The translations under genes were made by a program, and so were the position numbers. From assembly GCF_014645555.1 (NCBI RefSeq), contig NZ_BMLY01000001.1, positions 887,939-951,938 on the forward strand: a stretch of DNA of 64,000 nucleotides, read 5' to 3'. This document shows, one piece after another, positions 53,195 through 62,940 of this stretch. The stretch is from Silvimonas amylolytica. Lineage in GTDB: Bacteria > Pseudomonadota > Gammaproteobacteria > Burkholderiales > Chitinibacteraceae. The notes under the pieces are model-generated. The model worked only from the letters and a program-made list of their open reading frames with translations, did not search any database and had not been told where the DNA came from. Each line of letters begins with the position of its first letter. The stretch's first letter is position 1.

Positions 53195-54202
53195 TCAAAC
53201 TCGCGACGCACTCTTTTGCTTGTAGCGGTCAAAGATCACCGCCGCCAGCAGAATCAGGCCACGCACCACGTACTGGGCAAACGGCGAGATATTCAACAGG
53301 TTCATAGCGTTTTCGACCGTGCCCAGGATCAACACACCCGCGACCACATAACTGATTTTGCCCACACCGCCCTTGAGCGACACGCCACCCAGCACGCAGG
53401 CAGAGATCACGGTCAGTTCCAGACCCAATGAGGTCATCGGCTGGCCGGAGGTCATACGCGAGGCCAGCACCACACCGGCAAAGGCAGAGATCACGCCAGA
53501 CAAGGTGAAGATGGCGATCTTGTTGCGCACCACGTTCACACCGGCCAGACGTGCTGCTTCTTCGTTGCCGCCAATGGCCAGAGTGTTACGGCCAAACAGG
53601 GTGCGGCGCATGACAAAACCGAACACCAGGAAGCAGGCAACGGTCAGCCACACCGGTACTGGCAAACCAAACCAGCTGGTGTTGCCCAGGGTGAAGAAGC
53701 TTTCCTGGTCCACCCCCACGGCCTTGCCGTCAGAAATGATGTACGCCATACCACGGGCGATCTGCATGCTGGCCAGCGTGGTGATCAGGGCGTTAATACC
53801 CAGCCAGGCCACGATGACGCCATTGAGAAAACCAAACACCAGGCCCGTGGCCAGACCGGCCAGCACACCCATAGTCACACTGCTGGTCATGTTGATGACG
53901 GTCGCGCACGCTACGCCGGCACACGCCACGACGGAGCCGACCGAGAGGTCGAAGTCGCCAGCGGCCAGGCAGAACAACATGCCGCAGCCGACCATACCGG
54001 CCAGCGAGACCGCCAACCCCAGGCCGCGCATGTTCTGGAATGACAAGAAGTTAGGCACCAGTGCGGAACAGGCAATAAACAGCACCAGGAACACCAGCAA
54101 CATGCCGTAGGTATCCCACAGGCGGGCAAAGGCAGAGCGGCCCGGCGCCAGGGTGATTTCCGGCACGCCGCCAACAGCCGGGTTTGCAGAAGCTTTGGAC
54201 AT
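53195..54202 (-). CDS. araH: L-arabinose ABC transporter permease AraH
   Basis: 335-residue CUT2 permease, sole permease of the AraFGH importer (homodimer). It is very close to E. coli AraH: GLGLAVSLAGMVGCGMLFCLAAGDFDLSVGSV, TLASMQIARGMAYIISDGKAVG, ASRMTSGQPMTSLGLELTVISACVLGG and a C-terminus LLNISPFAQYVVRGLILLA. It starts 45 bases after araG. Confidence 0.95.
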   Translation of the reverse strand: MSKASANPAVGGVPEITLAPGRSAFARLWDTYGMLLVFLVLFIACSALVPNFLSFQNMRGLGLAVSLAGMVGCGMLFCLAAGDFDLSVGSVVACAGVACATVINMTSSVTMGVLAGLATGLVFGFLNGVIVAWLGINALITTLASMQIARGMAYIISDGKAVGVDQESFFTLGNTSWFGLPVPVWLTVACFLVFGFVMRRTLFGRNTLAIGGNEEAARLAGVNVVRNKIAIFTLSGVISAFAGVVLASRMTSGQPMTSLGLELTVISACVLGGVSLKGGVGKISYVVAGVLILGTVENAMNLLNISPFAQYVVRGLILLAAVIFDRYKQKSASRV

Positions 54203-54247
54203 TTCAACTTTCCTTCAATTGCAAGTGACAGGAACGAACCGGAGCGC

Positions 54248-55774
54248 TTACGCGACTTCGACGGTCTGGGCAGGCTGGCGCAACATGGCCAGAGCCAGCG
54301 CTTTTTGTTCTGTGGCTTCATCGTGAGCGAGTTCGCCCACAATGCGGCCTTCACGCATGATGACGACGCGGTCCGCCAGACCCAGCGCCTCAGGCAGATC
54401 GCTGGAAGCAAACAGGATGGAAATCCCGTGTTCGGCCAGGTCGTACATCACACGATAAATTTCATGCTTGGCGCCCACGTCGATCCCGCGGGTGGGTTCG
54501 TCCAGCAACATGACCTTCATGTCCTCTGATAACCAGCGGCCCAGAATGGCCTTTTGCTGGTTGCCGCCAGACAGGTTCATGATCAGTTGCTGGTCAGACG
54601 GCGTGCGTACGTTCAGCTCTTTGACCATCTTGGCGCCATTGGCACGCTCCCAGCTTTCATCGACCAGACACCCCGCCTTGACCGTGCGGCGGCGGGCGCT
54701 GATGTTGATGTTGTCGCGCACCGAATGCACCGGCACGATGCCTTCGGCCTTGCGATCTTCCGGGCACAGCGTAATGCCGGCGGCAATGGCATCACCCGGG
54801 CGGCGGATGCGCAGCACCTGACCATCCACGCTCACCTGCCCGGCAAACACCGGGGTGGCTCCGAAAATGGCTTTCATCAATTCAGAACGGCCTGCACCCA
54901 CGAGGCCAAACAGACCGACGATTTCACCGCGGCGCACTTGCAGCGACGCCGGTTCACGCAGGCCTGGTGCCAGCAAGTCACGGACATCCAGCCGTACTTC
55001 GCCATGCTCACGCGGGCGGTAGTCGTAAATATCGCCCAGTTCACGGCCAACCATCGCCTGTACCAACTGGTCATGCGTGACGGCGGACATATCGTTCCAG
55101 GTGTTGACGTAACGGCCATCCTTGAACACGGTCACGGCATCGCACATGCGGAAGATTTCTTCCATACGGTGCGAGACATACAAAATCACACGGCCTTCGG
55201 CCTTGAGTTCGTTGATGACACGGAACAGTTGCTCGATCTCTCGCGCAGAAAGCGAACTGGTGGGCTCGTCAAACGCAATAATGCGGGCGTTACGGGTCAG
55301 CGCCTTGGCGATTTCAACCATCTGCCACTGCGCAATCGACAAGCGCCGCAGCGGCGTATCCGGGCTGATGTCCATACCCAGATATTTGAGTTTTTCTGCG
55401 GCCATGCTGCGCAGCGTGGTGCGATCAACTACGCCAAAGCGGTGCGGTAACTGGCCCAGATAGATGTTCTCTGCCACCGTCATGTCCGGTGCCAGATGCA
55501 ATTCCTGATAAATAATGGCCACACCAGCCTTGAGTGCATCCTGGGCGTGGTTGAACTGGACCGGCTGCCCGCCGATCTCGATCTGGCCGCTGCTGGGCTG
55601 ATACATGCCCGAGAGGATTTTCAGCAGCGTGGATTTGCCGGCGCCATTCTCGCCCATGAGGGCGTGCACCGAGCCTTGCTGGCAACCAAAGGAAATATCC
55701 TGCAGCGCTTTCACGCCAGGAAACACCTTGCCGATGCCCTTGAACGCCAGATACGGTTTTGCGGATTCAGTCAT
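54248..55774 (-). CDS. araG: L-arabinose ABC transporter ATPase AraG
   Basis: 508-residue double ATPase. Domain 1: [15 protein letters not shown], Walker [25 protein letters not shown]. Domain 2: degenerate P-loop [11 protein letters not shown], signature [16 protein letters not shown], second Walker [16 protein letters not shown] 55774 ([13 protein letters not shown]) is chosen from family length. It follows araF after a 202-base spacer with a hairpin. Confidence 0.94.
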   Translation of the reverse strand: MTESAKPYLAFKGIGKVFPGVKALQDISFGCQQGSVHALMGENGAGKSTLLKILSGMYQPSSGQIEIGGQPVQFNHAQDALKAGVAIIYQELHLAPDMTVAENIYLGQLPHRFGVVDRTTLRSMAAEKLKYLGMDISPDTPLRRLSIAQWQMVEIAKALTRNARIIAFDEPTSSLSAREIEQLFRVINELKAEGRVILYVSHRMEEIFRMCDAVTVFKDGRYVNTWNDMSAVTHDQLVQAMVGRELGDIYDYRPREHGEVRLDVRDLLAPGLREPASLQVRRGEIVGLFGLVGAGRSELMKAIFGATPVFAGQVSVDGQVLRIRRPGDAIAAGITLCPEDRKAEGIVPVHSVRDNINISARRRTVKAGCLVDESWERANGAKMVKELNVRTPSDQQLIMNLSGGNQQKAILGRWLSEDMKVMLLDEPTRGIDVGAKHEIYRVMYDLAEHGISILFASSDLPEALGLADRVVIMREGRIVGELAHDEATEQKALALAMLRQPAQTVEVA

Positions 55775-55924
55775 ACGTGCTGCTCGCAAGAAGCGGTGAA
55801 GCGGCAAACAAGCGGAGGAAACACGCCCGCGCCCTCTTCTACTTCATCAAATGTCATCAAATGCATGTCACCCGGAGCACGCCACACGGTTTGCTCCGGG
55901 CAACAAAAGACCAGGTCGTGCAGC

Positions 55925-55966
55925 CCGCAGGGTGGATGGTCACTGTGTTCCGGACCCGCCCTGCGG
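55925..55966 (-). promoter_or_regulatory. Hairpin between araF and araG
   Basis: CCGCAGGG (55925-55932) and CCCTGCGG (55959-55966) form a stem over a 26-base loop; part of it (GCAGGGTGGAT) resembles the repeat at 11513. It lies 11 bases after the araF stop and likely adjusts araF against araGH expression. The remaining bases up to 55775 show no gene. Confidence 0.55.
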
Positions 55967-55976
55967 CCACATCAAC

Positions 55977-56954
55977 TTACAGGCCCTTCTTCTTCAGCTC
56001 GTCTTTGTAGTTGTCGCGGGTAATCAGCACCACGTCGCTCACCTCAGTGAACTTCGGCGGCTGCTTACCGTTGGCAACCCATTCATGCAGCATCTTGATG
56101 GACTGATAGCCGTGAACATCCGGGCTAGGCAGCAGCGAGCCATAGAAACCGGTGGCTTGCGCCTTGCCCAGTTCGTTTTTGGCATCCACACCATTGATAC
56201 CCACACCGATCACGTTCGGAGCCTTGAAGCCCTGACCTTCGGTGGCGCGAACGCCGCCCAGCACGGTGTTGTCGTTCATGCCGATCACCAGCCAGTTCTT
56301 CACATTCGGGTGTTGCACCAGCATGGAGTTAGCCGCATCCAGCGCGCCCGGGATGTCGTTGGACTTGGTCGGTACGGTGTAGATTTGGCCAGCGGGGAAG
56401 CCGTCAGCCTTCAGTGCACCCATCGAGCCATCAGTACGGCGGCGGGCGGTATCCAGTTCGTTGGCGGTAATGGCCAGGACACCGGTGTCCTTCACGTTCC
56501 AGTTACGCTTTTTCATTTCCTTGTACAGCTCTTGACCCTGACGCTCGCCCACTTTGGAGGCAGCCATCATCAGCAGCGGTACTTCGGTCATCGGCTGACC
56601 CTTGGCGTTGACGAACTGGTCATCCACGGTCACCACTTTCAGGCCCAGCGCGTTGGCCTTGGCCATGATGGCCGGGCCCAGTTTGGGATCCGGTGTGCAG
56701 ATCACGAAGCCCTTGGCGCCGCTGGCAGCCAGGGTGTCGATGGCATTCAGGGTTTTCTCACCATCCGGTACGGCGATCTTGATCACCTCAAAGCCCATAT
56801 CCTTGCCAGCCTTCTCGGCAAATGCCCATTCGGTCTGGAACCAGGGCTCTTCTGGTTGCTTGACCAGATAACCCAGTTTTTCTGCGGCATATGCACTGCC
56901 CACTGCACCGAACATTACACAGCTCAAAGTGAGCAATTTGACCATTTTGTTCAT
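55977..56954 (-). CDS. araF: L-arabinose periplasmic binding protein AraF
   Basis: 325 residues with signal peptide (SCVMFGAVGSAYA/AE, about residue 23). The mature sequence follows AraF: KLGYLVKQPEEPWFQTEWAFAEKAGKDMGFEVIKI, ICTPDPKLGPAIMAKA, DDQFVNAKGQPM and NDNTVLGGVRATEGQGF. GGAG lies 7 bases before the ATG. First gene of araFGH, divergent from araB. Confidence 0.95.
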   Translation of the reverse strand: MNKMVKLLTLSCVMFGAVGSAYAAEKLGYLVKQPEEPWFQTEWAFAEKAGKDMGFEVIKIAVPDGEKTLNAIDTLAASGAKGFVICTPDPKLGPAIMAKANALGLKVVTVDDQFVNAKGQPMTEVPLLMMAASKVGERQGQELYKEMKKRNWNVKDTGVLAITANELDTARRRTDGSMGALKADGFPAGQIYTVPTKSNDIPGALDAANSMLVQHPNVKNWLVIGMNDNTVLGGVRATEGQGFKAPNVIGVGINGVDAKNELGKAQATGFYGSLLPSPDVHGYQSIKMLHEWVANGKQPPKFTEVSDVVLITRDNYKDELKKKGL

Positions 56955-57319
56955 ATCTGACTCCGTTATATTTGCGTTTCGCTATAGGTCGTACCTGGAA
57001 CAACGTACTTACAAATACCAGCCACTTAGCCGTGCGATGCAGCAAACATGCGGATACAGAGTCGCTTTTTTTGCTGCCGGCTGAAGTTGTGGCGATTATA
57101 TGGCCGGGTTTTTCGTAGCGACTTAGTCCAAATTACAGTTTAGCGACTTAATCCATATGTTCGGCAAGAAAGTGCGGGTTTGTCCATGCCGGACTGGGTC
57201 AGATACCACACAAAGGTGATTTGTCCATATTCTTGACCAGCGCCTCCTTATAGACCTTGGCCACAGCGCCCTATTCTTCGGGAAAACCTGAACAGCCACC
57301 CGAAAAGGCGCACTTCCTC
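56955..57319. promoter_or_regulatory. Divergent araF/araB control region
   Basis: No gene in these 365 bases. Two AraC-type sites are at 57116-57157 (own entry). Additional TCCAT half elements occur at 57183 and 57224, the latter next to a TTGACC (57233-57238) that may belong to the araB promoter. No ideal -10 can be named. Confidence 0.5.
57116..57157 (+). promoter_or_regulatory. Tandem AraC-binding sites
   Basis: TAGCGACTTAGTCCAAA (57116-57132) and TAGCGACTTAATCCATA (57141-57157) are direct repeats fitting the E. coli AraC I1 pattern TAGC-N7-TCCATA, in the same orientation relative to araB. Their spacing is 25 bases start to start, against 21 for E. coli I1-I2. Confidence 0.75.
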
Positions 57320-59005
57320 ATGTCAGTAGATATATCCATAGGTCTGGACTTTGGTAGCGATTCCGTCCGCGCGCTGGCGGTGGATTGCCACACAGGCGCC
57401 GAGCTGGCTACCGCCGTTGCGTACTATCCGCGCTGGAGCAAGGGCGAATTTTGCGTGCCGACGGCCAATCAGTTTCGTCATCACCCGCTGGACTACATCG
57501 AGTCCATGCAGACTGCCGTGCGCAATGTTGTTGCCCAGTTGAGCCCAGCCCAGCGTGAGGGCATCAAGGGGCTGGGTGTGGACACAACGGGCTCGACACC
57601 CGCGCCAGTCAACGCTTCTGGCGATGTTCTGGCCTTGACACCCGCCTTTGCCGACAACCCCAACGCCATGTTCGTGCTGTGGAAAGACCACACTGCGATT
57701 GCCGAAGCCGAAGCCATTACCAAACTGGCGCAAGACGGTAGCGCAGCGGGTTTGTACCCGGATTACACGCGCTACATTGGCGGTATTTATTCTTCTGAGT
57801 GGTTCTGGGCCAAGGCCTTGCACGTGTCACGTGCAGACCCGGCTGTGGCCAAAGCAGCCACCAGTTGGGTCGAGCTGGCGGACTGGGTGCCGGCCTTGTT
57901 AAGTGGCACAACACGCGCCGATCAACTCAAACGTGGCCGCTGCAGCGCCGGGCATAAATCGCTGTGGCATGAAAGCTGGGGCGGCGTACCCGGCAAGGTA
58001 TTTCTGAACAAGCTGGACCCGCTGCTGCTGGAAAACCTTGATCAGCCGCTGTTTACAGATACGTTCACAGCAGATGTGCCGGTTGGCCGCATCACCGCTG
58101 AATGGGCCAGCAAGCTGGAACTACCGGAACACGTGATCATTTCTGGCGGCGCGTTTGACTGCCATATGGGCGCGGTCGGTGCGGGCGCGGGCGACAACAC
58201 CCTGGTGAAGGTCATTGGCACCTCGACCTGTGACATCCTGATTGCGGACCCGGCCGACATTGGCGATCGCGCTGTGGCTGGTATCTGCGGCCAGGTCGAT
58301 GGCAGCGTGGTGCCAGGCAAAATTGGCCTGGAAGCTGGCCAGTCTGCCTTCGGCGACATGTATGCCTGGCTGGCCAAACTGTTGAGCTGGCCGCTGCAAC
58401 AGGCCGCAAAGCAACAACCAGAACTCGCCCCCGCGCTGAACAAGCTGCAGGAAGACTTGTTACCCACGCTGACCGAAGCGTTTGCTGCGCGGCCGGACAT
58501 TGACCACCTGCCGCTGGTGCTGGACTGGCTCAATGGCCGTCGCACGCCGTATGCCAATCAACGGCTCAAAGGCGTGGTCGGCGGGCTGGATCTGGGCTCG
58601 GACGCTCCCGCGTTGTTTGGTGGCTTCATTGCCGCCACCGCCTGTGGTGCGCGCGCCATCATGGAATGCTTTACCAGCCAGGACATCGCCGTAAACAGTG
58701 TGTTGGCGCTGGGTGGCATTGCCCGCAAATCCCCCACGGTGATGCAGGTGTGCGCTGATGTCATGAACCGCCAGGTCGATGTGGTCGGCTCGGACCAATG
58801 TTGCGCCCTGGGCGCGGCCATCTTTGGCGCGGTTGCCGCTGGCATCCACCCGGATGTCGCCACCGCCCAGCAGCACATGGCCAGCAAGATCGAACGCAGC
58901 TACCAGCCCGATCCGGCTGCGGCCGCCAAATACGAAGCGTACTACCAGCGCTATCAGGCCTGGTCGGCCGCGACGGAACCGCTCTACGCCGCAGGGGAGC
59001 ACTAA
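57320..59005 (+). CDS. araB: L-ribulokinase AraB
   Basis: 561-residue FGGY kinase phosphorylating L-ribulose at O5. N-terminal [16 protein letters not shown] is the phosphate-binding motif, followed by [16 protein letters not shown] and [28 protein letters not shown]. The C-terminal FGGY domain contains [31 protein letters not shown]. The ATG at 57320 gives the family start; an upstream TTG at 57257 would add 21 unlikely residues. First gene of araBDA. Confidence 0.95.
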   Translation: MSVDISIGLDFGSDSVRALAVDCHTGAELATAVAYYPRWSKGEFCVPTANQFRHHPLDYIESMQTAVRNVVAQLSPAQREGIKGLGVDTTGSTPAPVNASGDVLALTPAFADNPNAMFVLWKDHTAIAEAEAITKLAQDGSAAGLYPDYTRYIGGIYSSEWFWAKALHVSRADPAVAKAATSWVELADWVPALLSGTTRADQLKRGRCSAGHKSLWHESWGGVPGKVFLNKLDPLLLENLDQPLFTDTFTADVPVGRITAEWASKLELPEHVIISGGAFDCHMGAVGAGAGDNTLVKVIGTSTCDILIADPADIGDRAVAGICGQVDGSVVPGKIGLEAGQSAFGDMYAWLAKLLSWPLQQAAKQQPELAPALNKLQEDLLPTLTEAFAARPDIDHLPLVLDWLNGRRTPYANQRLKGVVGGLDLGSDAPALFGGFIAATACGARAIMECFTSQDIAVNSVLALGGIARKSPTVMQVCADVMNRQVDVVGSDQCCALGAAIFGAVAAGIHPDVATAQQHMASKIERSYQPDPAAAAKYEAYYQRYQAWSAATEPLYAAGEH

Positions 59006-59006
59006 C

Positions 59007-59744
59007 ATGCCGACCCTCCTGCAACTGAAAGAAGAAGTCCTGGCTGCCAACCTGGAGCTGCCCAAACACGGGCTGGTGACCTTTACCTGGGGCAATGTCA
59101 GCGGTATTGATCGCGAACGCAATCTGGTGGCGATCAAGCCCAGTGGTGTGAGCTACGAGCGCATGAAGGTTGAAGACATTGTGGTGCTCGATCTCAATGG
59201 TGAACGCATTGAAGGCACATTGCGCCCGTCATCAGACACACCCACCCACCTGGCGCTCTACAACCAGTACCCGCAGATTGGCGGCATCGTGCATACGCAT
59301 TCCACCCACGCCACCTCCTGGGCCCAGGCCTGCCGCGATATCCCGGCGCTGGGCACCACGCATGCCGATTACTTCTACGGCGCCATCCCCTGCACCCGCG
59401 CCTTGAGCGCTGCAGAGATCGAGAACGCGTATGAGGCCAATACCGGCAAGGTGATTATCGAAACGATCGGCAATGGCGACGTCATGGCCATCCCCGGCAT
59501 TCTGGTCAGCGAACACGCGCCATTTGCCTGGGGCAAAGATGCCGAGAACGCCGTGCACAACGCGGTGGTGCTGGAAGAAGTCGCACGCATGGCGCTCTTT
59601 ACCGTGATGCTCAACGCCAGCCAGCACGCCATTCCCGATCACCTGCTGAACAAACACTACCTGCGCAAGCACGGCAGCAATGCGTACTACGGTCAGGGCA
59701 CACCGCCTGACACCGCACCCGCCAAGCCGCGCCGCGTGGCCTGA
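59007..59744 (+). CDS. araD: L-ribulose-5-phosphate 4-epimerase AraD
   Basis: 245-residue class II aldolase-fold enzyme giving D-xylulose 5-phosphate. Zinc ligands are seen in [13 protein letters not shown] (HxH), and the [25 protein letters not shown] and [15 protein letters not shown] motifs are typical. It starts one base after the araB stop with GGGGAG as ribosome-binding site. The C-terminus is about 14 residues longer than in E. coli and basic. Confidence 0.95.
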   Translation: MPTLLQLKEEVLAANLELPKHGLVTFTWGNVSGIDRERNLVAIKPSGVSYERMKVEDIVVLDLNGERIEGTLRPSSDTPTHLALYNQYPQIGGIVHTHSTHATSWAQACRDIPALGTTHADYFYGAIPCTRALSAAEIENAYEANTGKVIIETIGNGDVMAIPGILVSEHAPFAWGKDAENAVHNAVVLEEVARMALFTVMLNASQHAIPDHLLNKHYLRKHGSNAYYGQGTPPDTAPAKPRRVA

Positions 59745-59776
59745 ACAACCCACTCACTGAATACGAGAACGATCAC

Positions 59777-61282
59777 ATGGAATTCTTCAAAGAACTGGAA
59801 GTCTGGTTTGTCGTTGGCAGTCAGCATCTGTACGGCAAAAAAACCCTGGCCCAAGTGGCCGAAAACGCCGAGCGCATTGTCAAAGGCCTGAACGCAGAAG
59901 CCAATCTGCCGGTGAAGCTGGTCATCAAGGAAACCGTGACTTCGCAAGAAGGCATTCTGCAACTGTGCCGCGATGCCAATTACGCCAAAAACTGTATTGG
60001 TCTGGTGACCTGGCTGCACACCTTCAGCCCCGCCAAGATGTGGATCAACGGTTTGGCCGTCCTGGAAAAACCGATGATGCAACTGCATACGCAGTTCAAC
60101 TCGGTGGTGCCCTGGAACAGCATGGATATGGACTTCATGAACCTGAACCAGACCGCGCACGGCGGCCGTGAGTTCGGCTTCATTGGCGCCCGTATGCGCA
60201 AGCAATACCACGTGGTCGTCGGCCACTGGCAAGACCCGGCTGTCGCCACCCAGTTGGGCGACTGGATTCGCGTTGCCGCCGCCGTACATGACAGCCGCAA
60301 TCTGAAAGTGGCCCGCTTTGGCGACAATATGCGCGAAGTGGCCGTGACCGAAGGCGACAAGGTCGCCGCGCAAATCCGCTTTGGTTATGCCGTGCATGCC
60401 TATGGCCTGGGTGATCTCGTCAAATCGGTCGAAGCCGTCACGCAAGAAGAACTGGATGCGCTGATCGCCGTTTACGAATCCAGCTACACGCTGTCCGACG
60501 CCGTGAAAAACAGCGGCGACAAGCGCAGCCACCTGATTGACGCCGCCCGCATTGAACTGGGTATCAAGAACTTCCTGGACAAGGGCGGCTTTCATGCCTT
60601 TACCACGACCTTTGAAAACCTCTATGGTCTGACGCAACTGCCGGGTCTGGCCGTACAGCGGCTGATGCAACAGGGTTACGGCTTTGGTGCAGAAGGTGAC
60701 TGGAAGACCTCTGCCCTGCTGCGCGCCATCAAGGTAATGAGCGCTGGCCAGCAAGGTGGCGCGTCGTTCATGGAGGACTACACCTACGACTTCACGCCGG
60801 GCAACGAGTTGGTGATTGGTGCCCACATGCTGGAAGTCTGTCCGTCCATTGCCAACGATGAAAAACCGCTGCTGGATGTCCAGCCGCTGTCGATCGGCAA
60901 GAAGGCTGATCCGGCACGCCTGGTGTTCAGTGCCCGTCCTGGCCCGGCCATCAACGTCACGCTGATCGATATGGGCAACCGCTTCCGCCTGATCGCCAAT
61001 GATCTGGAAACCGTCGAGCAACCCAAGCCGCTGCCGGCCCTGCCGGTCGCCCGCGCGGTGTGGAAGGCCCTGCCGAACCTGCAAACCAGCGCAGCCGCCT
61101 GGATTTACGCCGGTGGCGCCCACCATGCCGTGTACACACAAGGCGTGACGCAAGAACAACTGCGTTTGTTTGCCGAAATGACCGGCATTGAATACGTGCA
61201 AATCGGCAAGAACACCGAGATTGGCGCGTTCAAGAATGAACTCAACTGGAACGAAGTGTTCTTCAACTTCTGCAAGCAGTAA
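59777..61282 (+). CDS. araA: L-arabinose isomerase AraA
   Basis: 501-residue isomerase converting L-arabinose to L-ribulose. [13 protein letters not shown] at the N-terminus, [47 protein letters not shown] and the metal-site region [21 protein letters not shown] and [10 protein letters not shown] are diagnostic. It is the last gene of araB-araD-araA, which differs from the E. coli order BAD. Confidence 0.96.
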   Translation: MEFFKELEVWFVVGSQHLYGKKTLAQVAENAERIVKGLNAEANLPVKLVIKETVTSQEGILQLCRDANYAKNCIGLVTWLHTFSPAKMWINGLAVLEKPMMQLHTQFNSVVPWNSMDMDFMNLNQTAHGGREFGFIGARMRKQYHVVVGHWQDPAVATQLGDWIRVAAAVHDSRNLKVARFGDNMREVAVTEGDKVAAQIRFGYAVHAYGLGDLVKSVEAVTQEELDALIAVYESSYTLSDAVKNSGDKRSHLIDAARIELGIKNFLDKGGFHAFTTTFENLYGLTQLPGLAVQRLMQQGYGFGAEGDWKTSALLRAIKVMSAGQQGGASFMEDYTYDFTPGNELVIGAHMLEVCPSIANDEKPLLDVQPLSIGKKADPARLVFSARPGPAINVTLIDMGNRFRLIANDLETVEQPKPLPALPVARAVWKALPNLQTSAAAWIYAGGAHHAVYTQGVTQEQLRLFAEMTGIEYVQIGKNTEIGAFKNELNWNEVFFNFCKQ

Positions 61283-61755
61283 TCCAGCGCTTCACCGTGT
61301 TGTCGGGCCGGTCGGGAATTGCGTTGCCAGACCGGTCCTGGAGTATCGCCGCAACGCGTCATTCGCAAAATCTTTGGTCTGAAGGACATCTGTGCCTTCC
61401 AGTGGTCAGCTTCATGCTGTTTGCGGCAATCTCCTCTGCCGCACCGGCTGTGCCGCCTTCACGGCAATGGGGCTGACCACTGCTCCTTTCTTTGTGCCCG
61501 GGCTATATGTCGCGTCTTGCGCCAGACCCACCCTCCGCGTGCCCCCCTCGCACCTGCCTGCCCAACGAAGTGACGCACATAAACAAAGCAATGCCGCGTG
61601 CCAGGGTCAATGCAAAGTGCAGCGGCGATCCATCGATACAAAAGCGAGCTATCGCACCCCGTAGCCCGGACGTCGCAAAAAAAACAGCACCACATGGGTG
61701 CTGTTCAATCACTGCAAGAGGAGACCTTCAACTACCCTTCCAAACCCTTACCCCA
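61283..61755. other. Gene-free convergent region with a minus-strand terminator
   Basis: 473 bases between araA and the MalK-like gene. The only structure found is the terminator at 61677-61705 on the minus strand: AACAGCACC (61683-61691) with GGTGCTGTT (61697-61705), followed on the minus strand by eight T. No obvious plus-strand terminator for araA is visible. Confidence 0.5.
61677..61705 (-). terminator. Terminator of the MalK-like/alpha-glucosidase unit
   Basis: AACAGCACC (61683-61691) and GGTGCTGTT (61697-61705) form a 9-base perfect stem, followed by a T-run on the minus strand. It lies about 50 bases after the ATPase stop. Confidence 0.85.
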
Positions 61756-62877
61756 TCAAGCCGTCGCTTCCTGTACCGCTGTACGCTTGTGCGCATCGCC
61801 CTTGGCATCAAACAGATGCATGGCATGTGCCGGCAGTGTAAACGCGACGGTCTCACCCAGCTTCACGTCTTCCCGTGGGGTTTTGGCGATCAGCGCTGAA
61901 GGCGATAACGGCGTTTGCAGGTGCAGGTAAGTGTGTTCGCCCAGTGGTTCCAGGTGCATGACCTTACCGCTGAGATTGCCGCTGCCCACCTGGATATGCT
62001 CCGGACGAATACCCAATGTCACGGGGGCACCCTCTGTCAGACCAGCGCCTTCGACCGAGGCGGACAACTCACCGCCAGCTACGGCCACTTCTACTGATGA
62101 CAGATTGATCGCCCGCACCGTGCCCTCGAAGAAGTTCATCGAAGGTGAGCCGATGAAACCCGCGACAAAACGGTTGGCAGGATGGTGGTACAACTCGAGC
62201 GGGTGGCCCACTTGCGCCACGCTGGGCAAATCATCCTGACCAGAGAGCGGGCGCAGCAGTACGATCTTGTCACCCAGCGTCATGGCTTCAACCTGATCAT
62301 GAGTCACGTAGATCATGCTGACATCCGGCAAGCTGTGGTGCAGCTTGGCGATCTCTACACGCGTTTTTACGCGCAGCGCGGCATCCAGGTTAGAGAGCGG
62401 TTCATCAAACAGAAAAACCTTGGGTTTGCGCACAATGGCGCGGCCAATGGCTACACGCTGACGCTGACCACCAGAGAGTTCTTTGGGCTTGCGCTTCAAG
62501 AGATTGGTCAGGTTCAGCGCCTGTGCGGCTGTGGCAAGGCGCTGTTCAATCTCCCCCGCGGGCAGGTTGAGGTGACGCAGGCCAAAGGCCATGTTTTCCT
62601 CGACGGTCATGTGCGGATAGAGCGCGTAGCTCTGGAACACCATGGCGATGTCGCGCTTGGCGGGCAGCACGTCGTTCACGCGCGTTTCACCAATAAAAAG
62701 ATCACCGGCCGTGGGTGCTTCCAGCCCGGCAATGATGCGCAACAACGTGGATTTGCCGCAGCCAGACGGGCCGATAAACACGCAAAACTCGCCGTGTTTG
62801 ATGTCCAGATCGACATCAGACAGCACCACCGTATCGCCAAACTTTTTCTGCAGACCTTTGAGCTGGATATGGCTCAT
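61756..62877 (-). CDS. CUT1 sugar ABC transporter ATPase (MalK/UgpC-like)
   Basis: 373 residues. Walker A GPSGCGKST (36-44), signature LSGGQRQRVAIGR, Walker B VFLFDEPLSNLDAALR, H-loop YVTHDQVEAMTLG, and a TOBE/regulatory domain (LGIRPEHIQVGSG, VAFTLPAHAMHLFDAKGD). A 13-residue insert (RPLSGQDDLPSVA) after the H-loop is unusual. It follows the alpha-glucosidase on the same strand by 63 bases and likely powers maltose or other alpha-glucoside import, with the permease genes beyond the window edge. Confidence 0.9.
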   Translation of the reverse strand: MSHIQLKGLQKKFGDTVVLSDVDLDIKHGEFCVFIGPSGCGKSTLLRIIAGLEAPTAGDLFIGETRVNDVLPAKRDIAMVFQSYALYPHMTVEENMAFGLRHLNLPAGEIEQRLATAAQALNLTNLLKRKPKELSGGQRQRVAIGRAIVRKPKVFLFDEPLSNLDAALRVKTRVEIAKLHHSLPDVSMIYVTHDQVEAMTLGDKIVLLRPLSGQDDLPSVAQVGHPLELYHHPANRFVAGFIGSPSMNFFEGTVRAINLSSVEVAVAGGELSASVEGAGLTEGAPVTLGIRPEHIQVGSGNLSGKVMHLEPLGEHTYLHLQTPLSPSALIAKTPREDVKLGETVAFTLPAHAMHLFDAKGDAHKRTAVQEATA

Positions 62878-62940
62878 ATGCTTGTCTCCCCGGTGCTGGC
62901 AGGCACAACCGCGTGCCCGCCACGCCAGTACTATTCTGGT

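Noticed and set aside
59693-61201. 502-codon frame antisense to araA
   Set aside because: AraA is unmistakable on the plus strand; the antisense frame has no start signal and is explained by codon bias.
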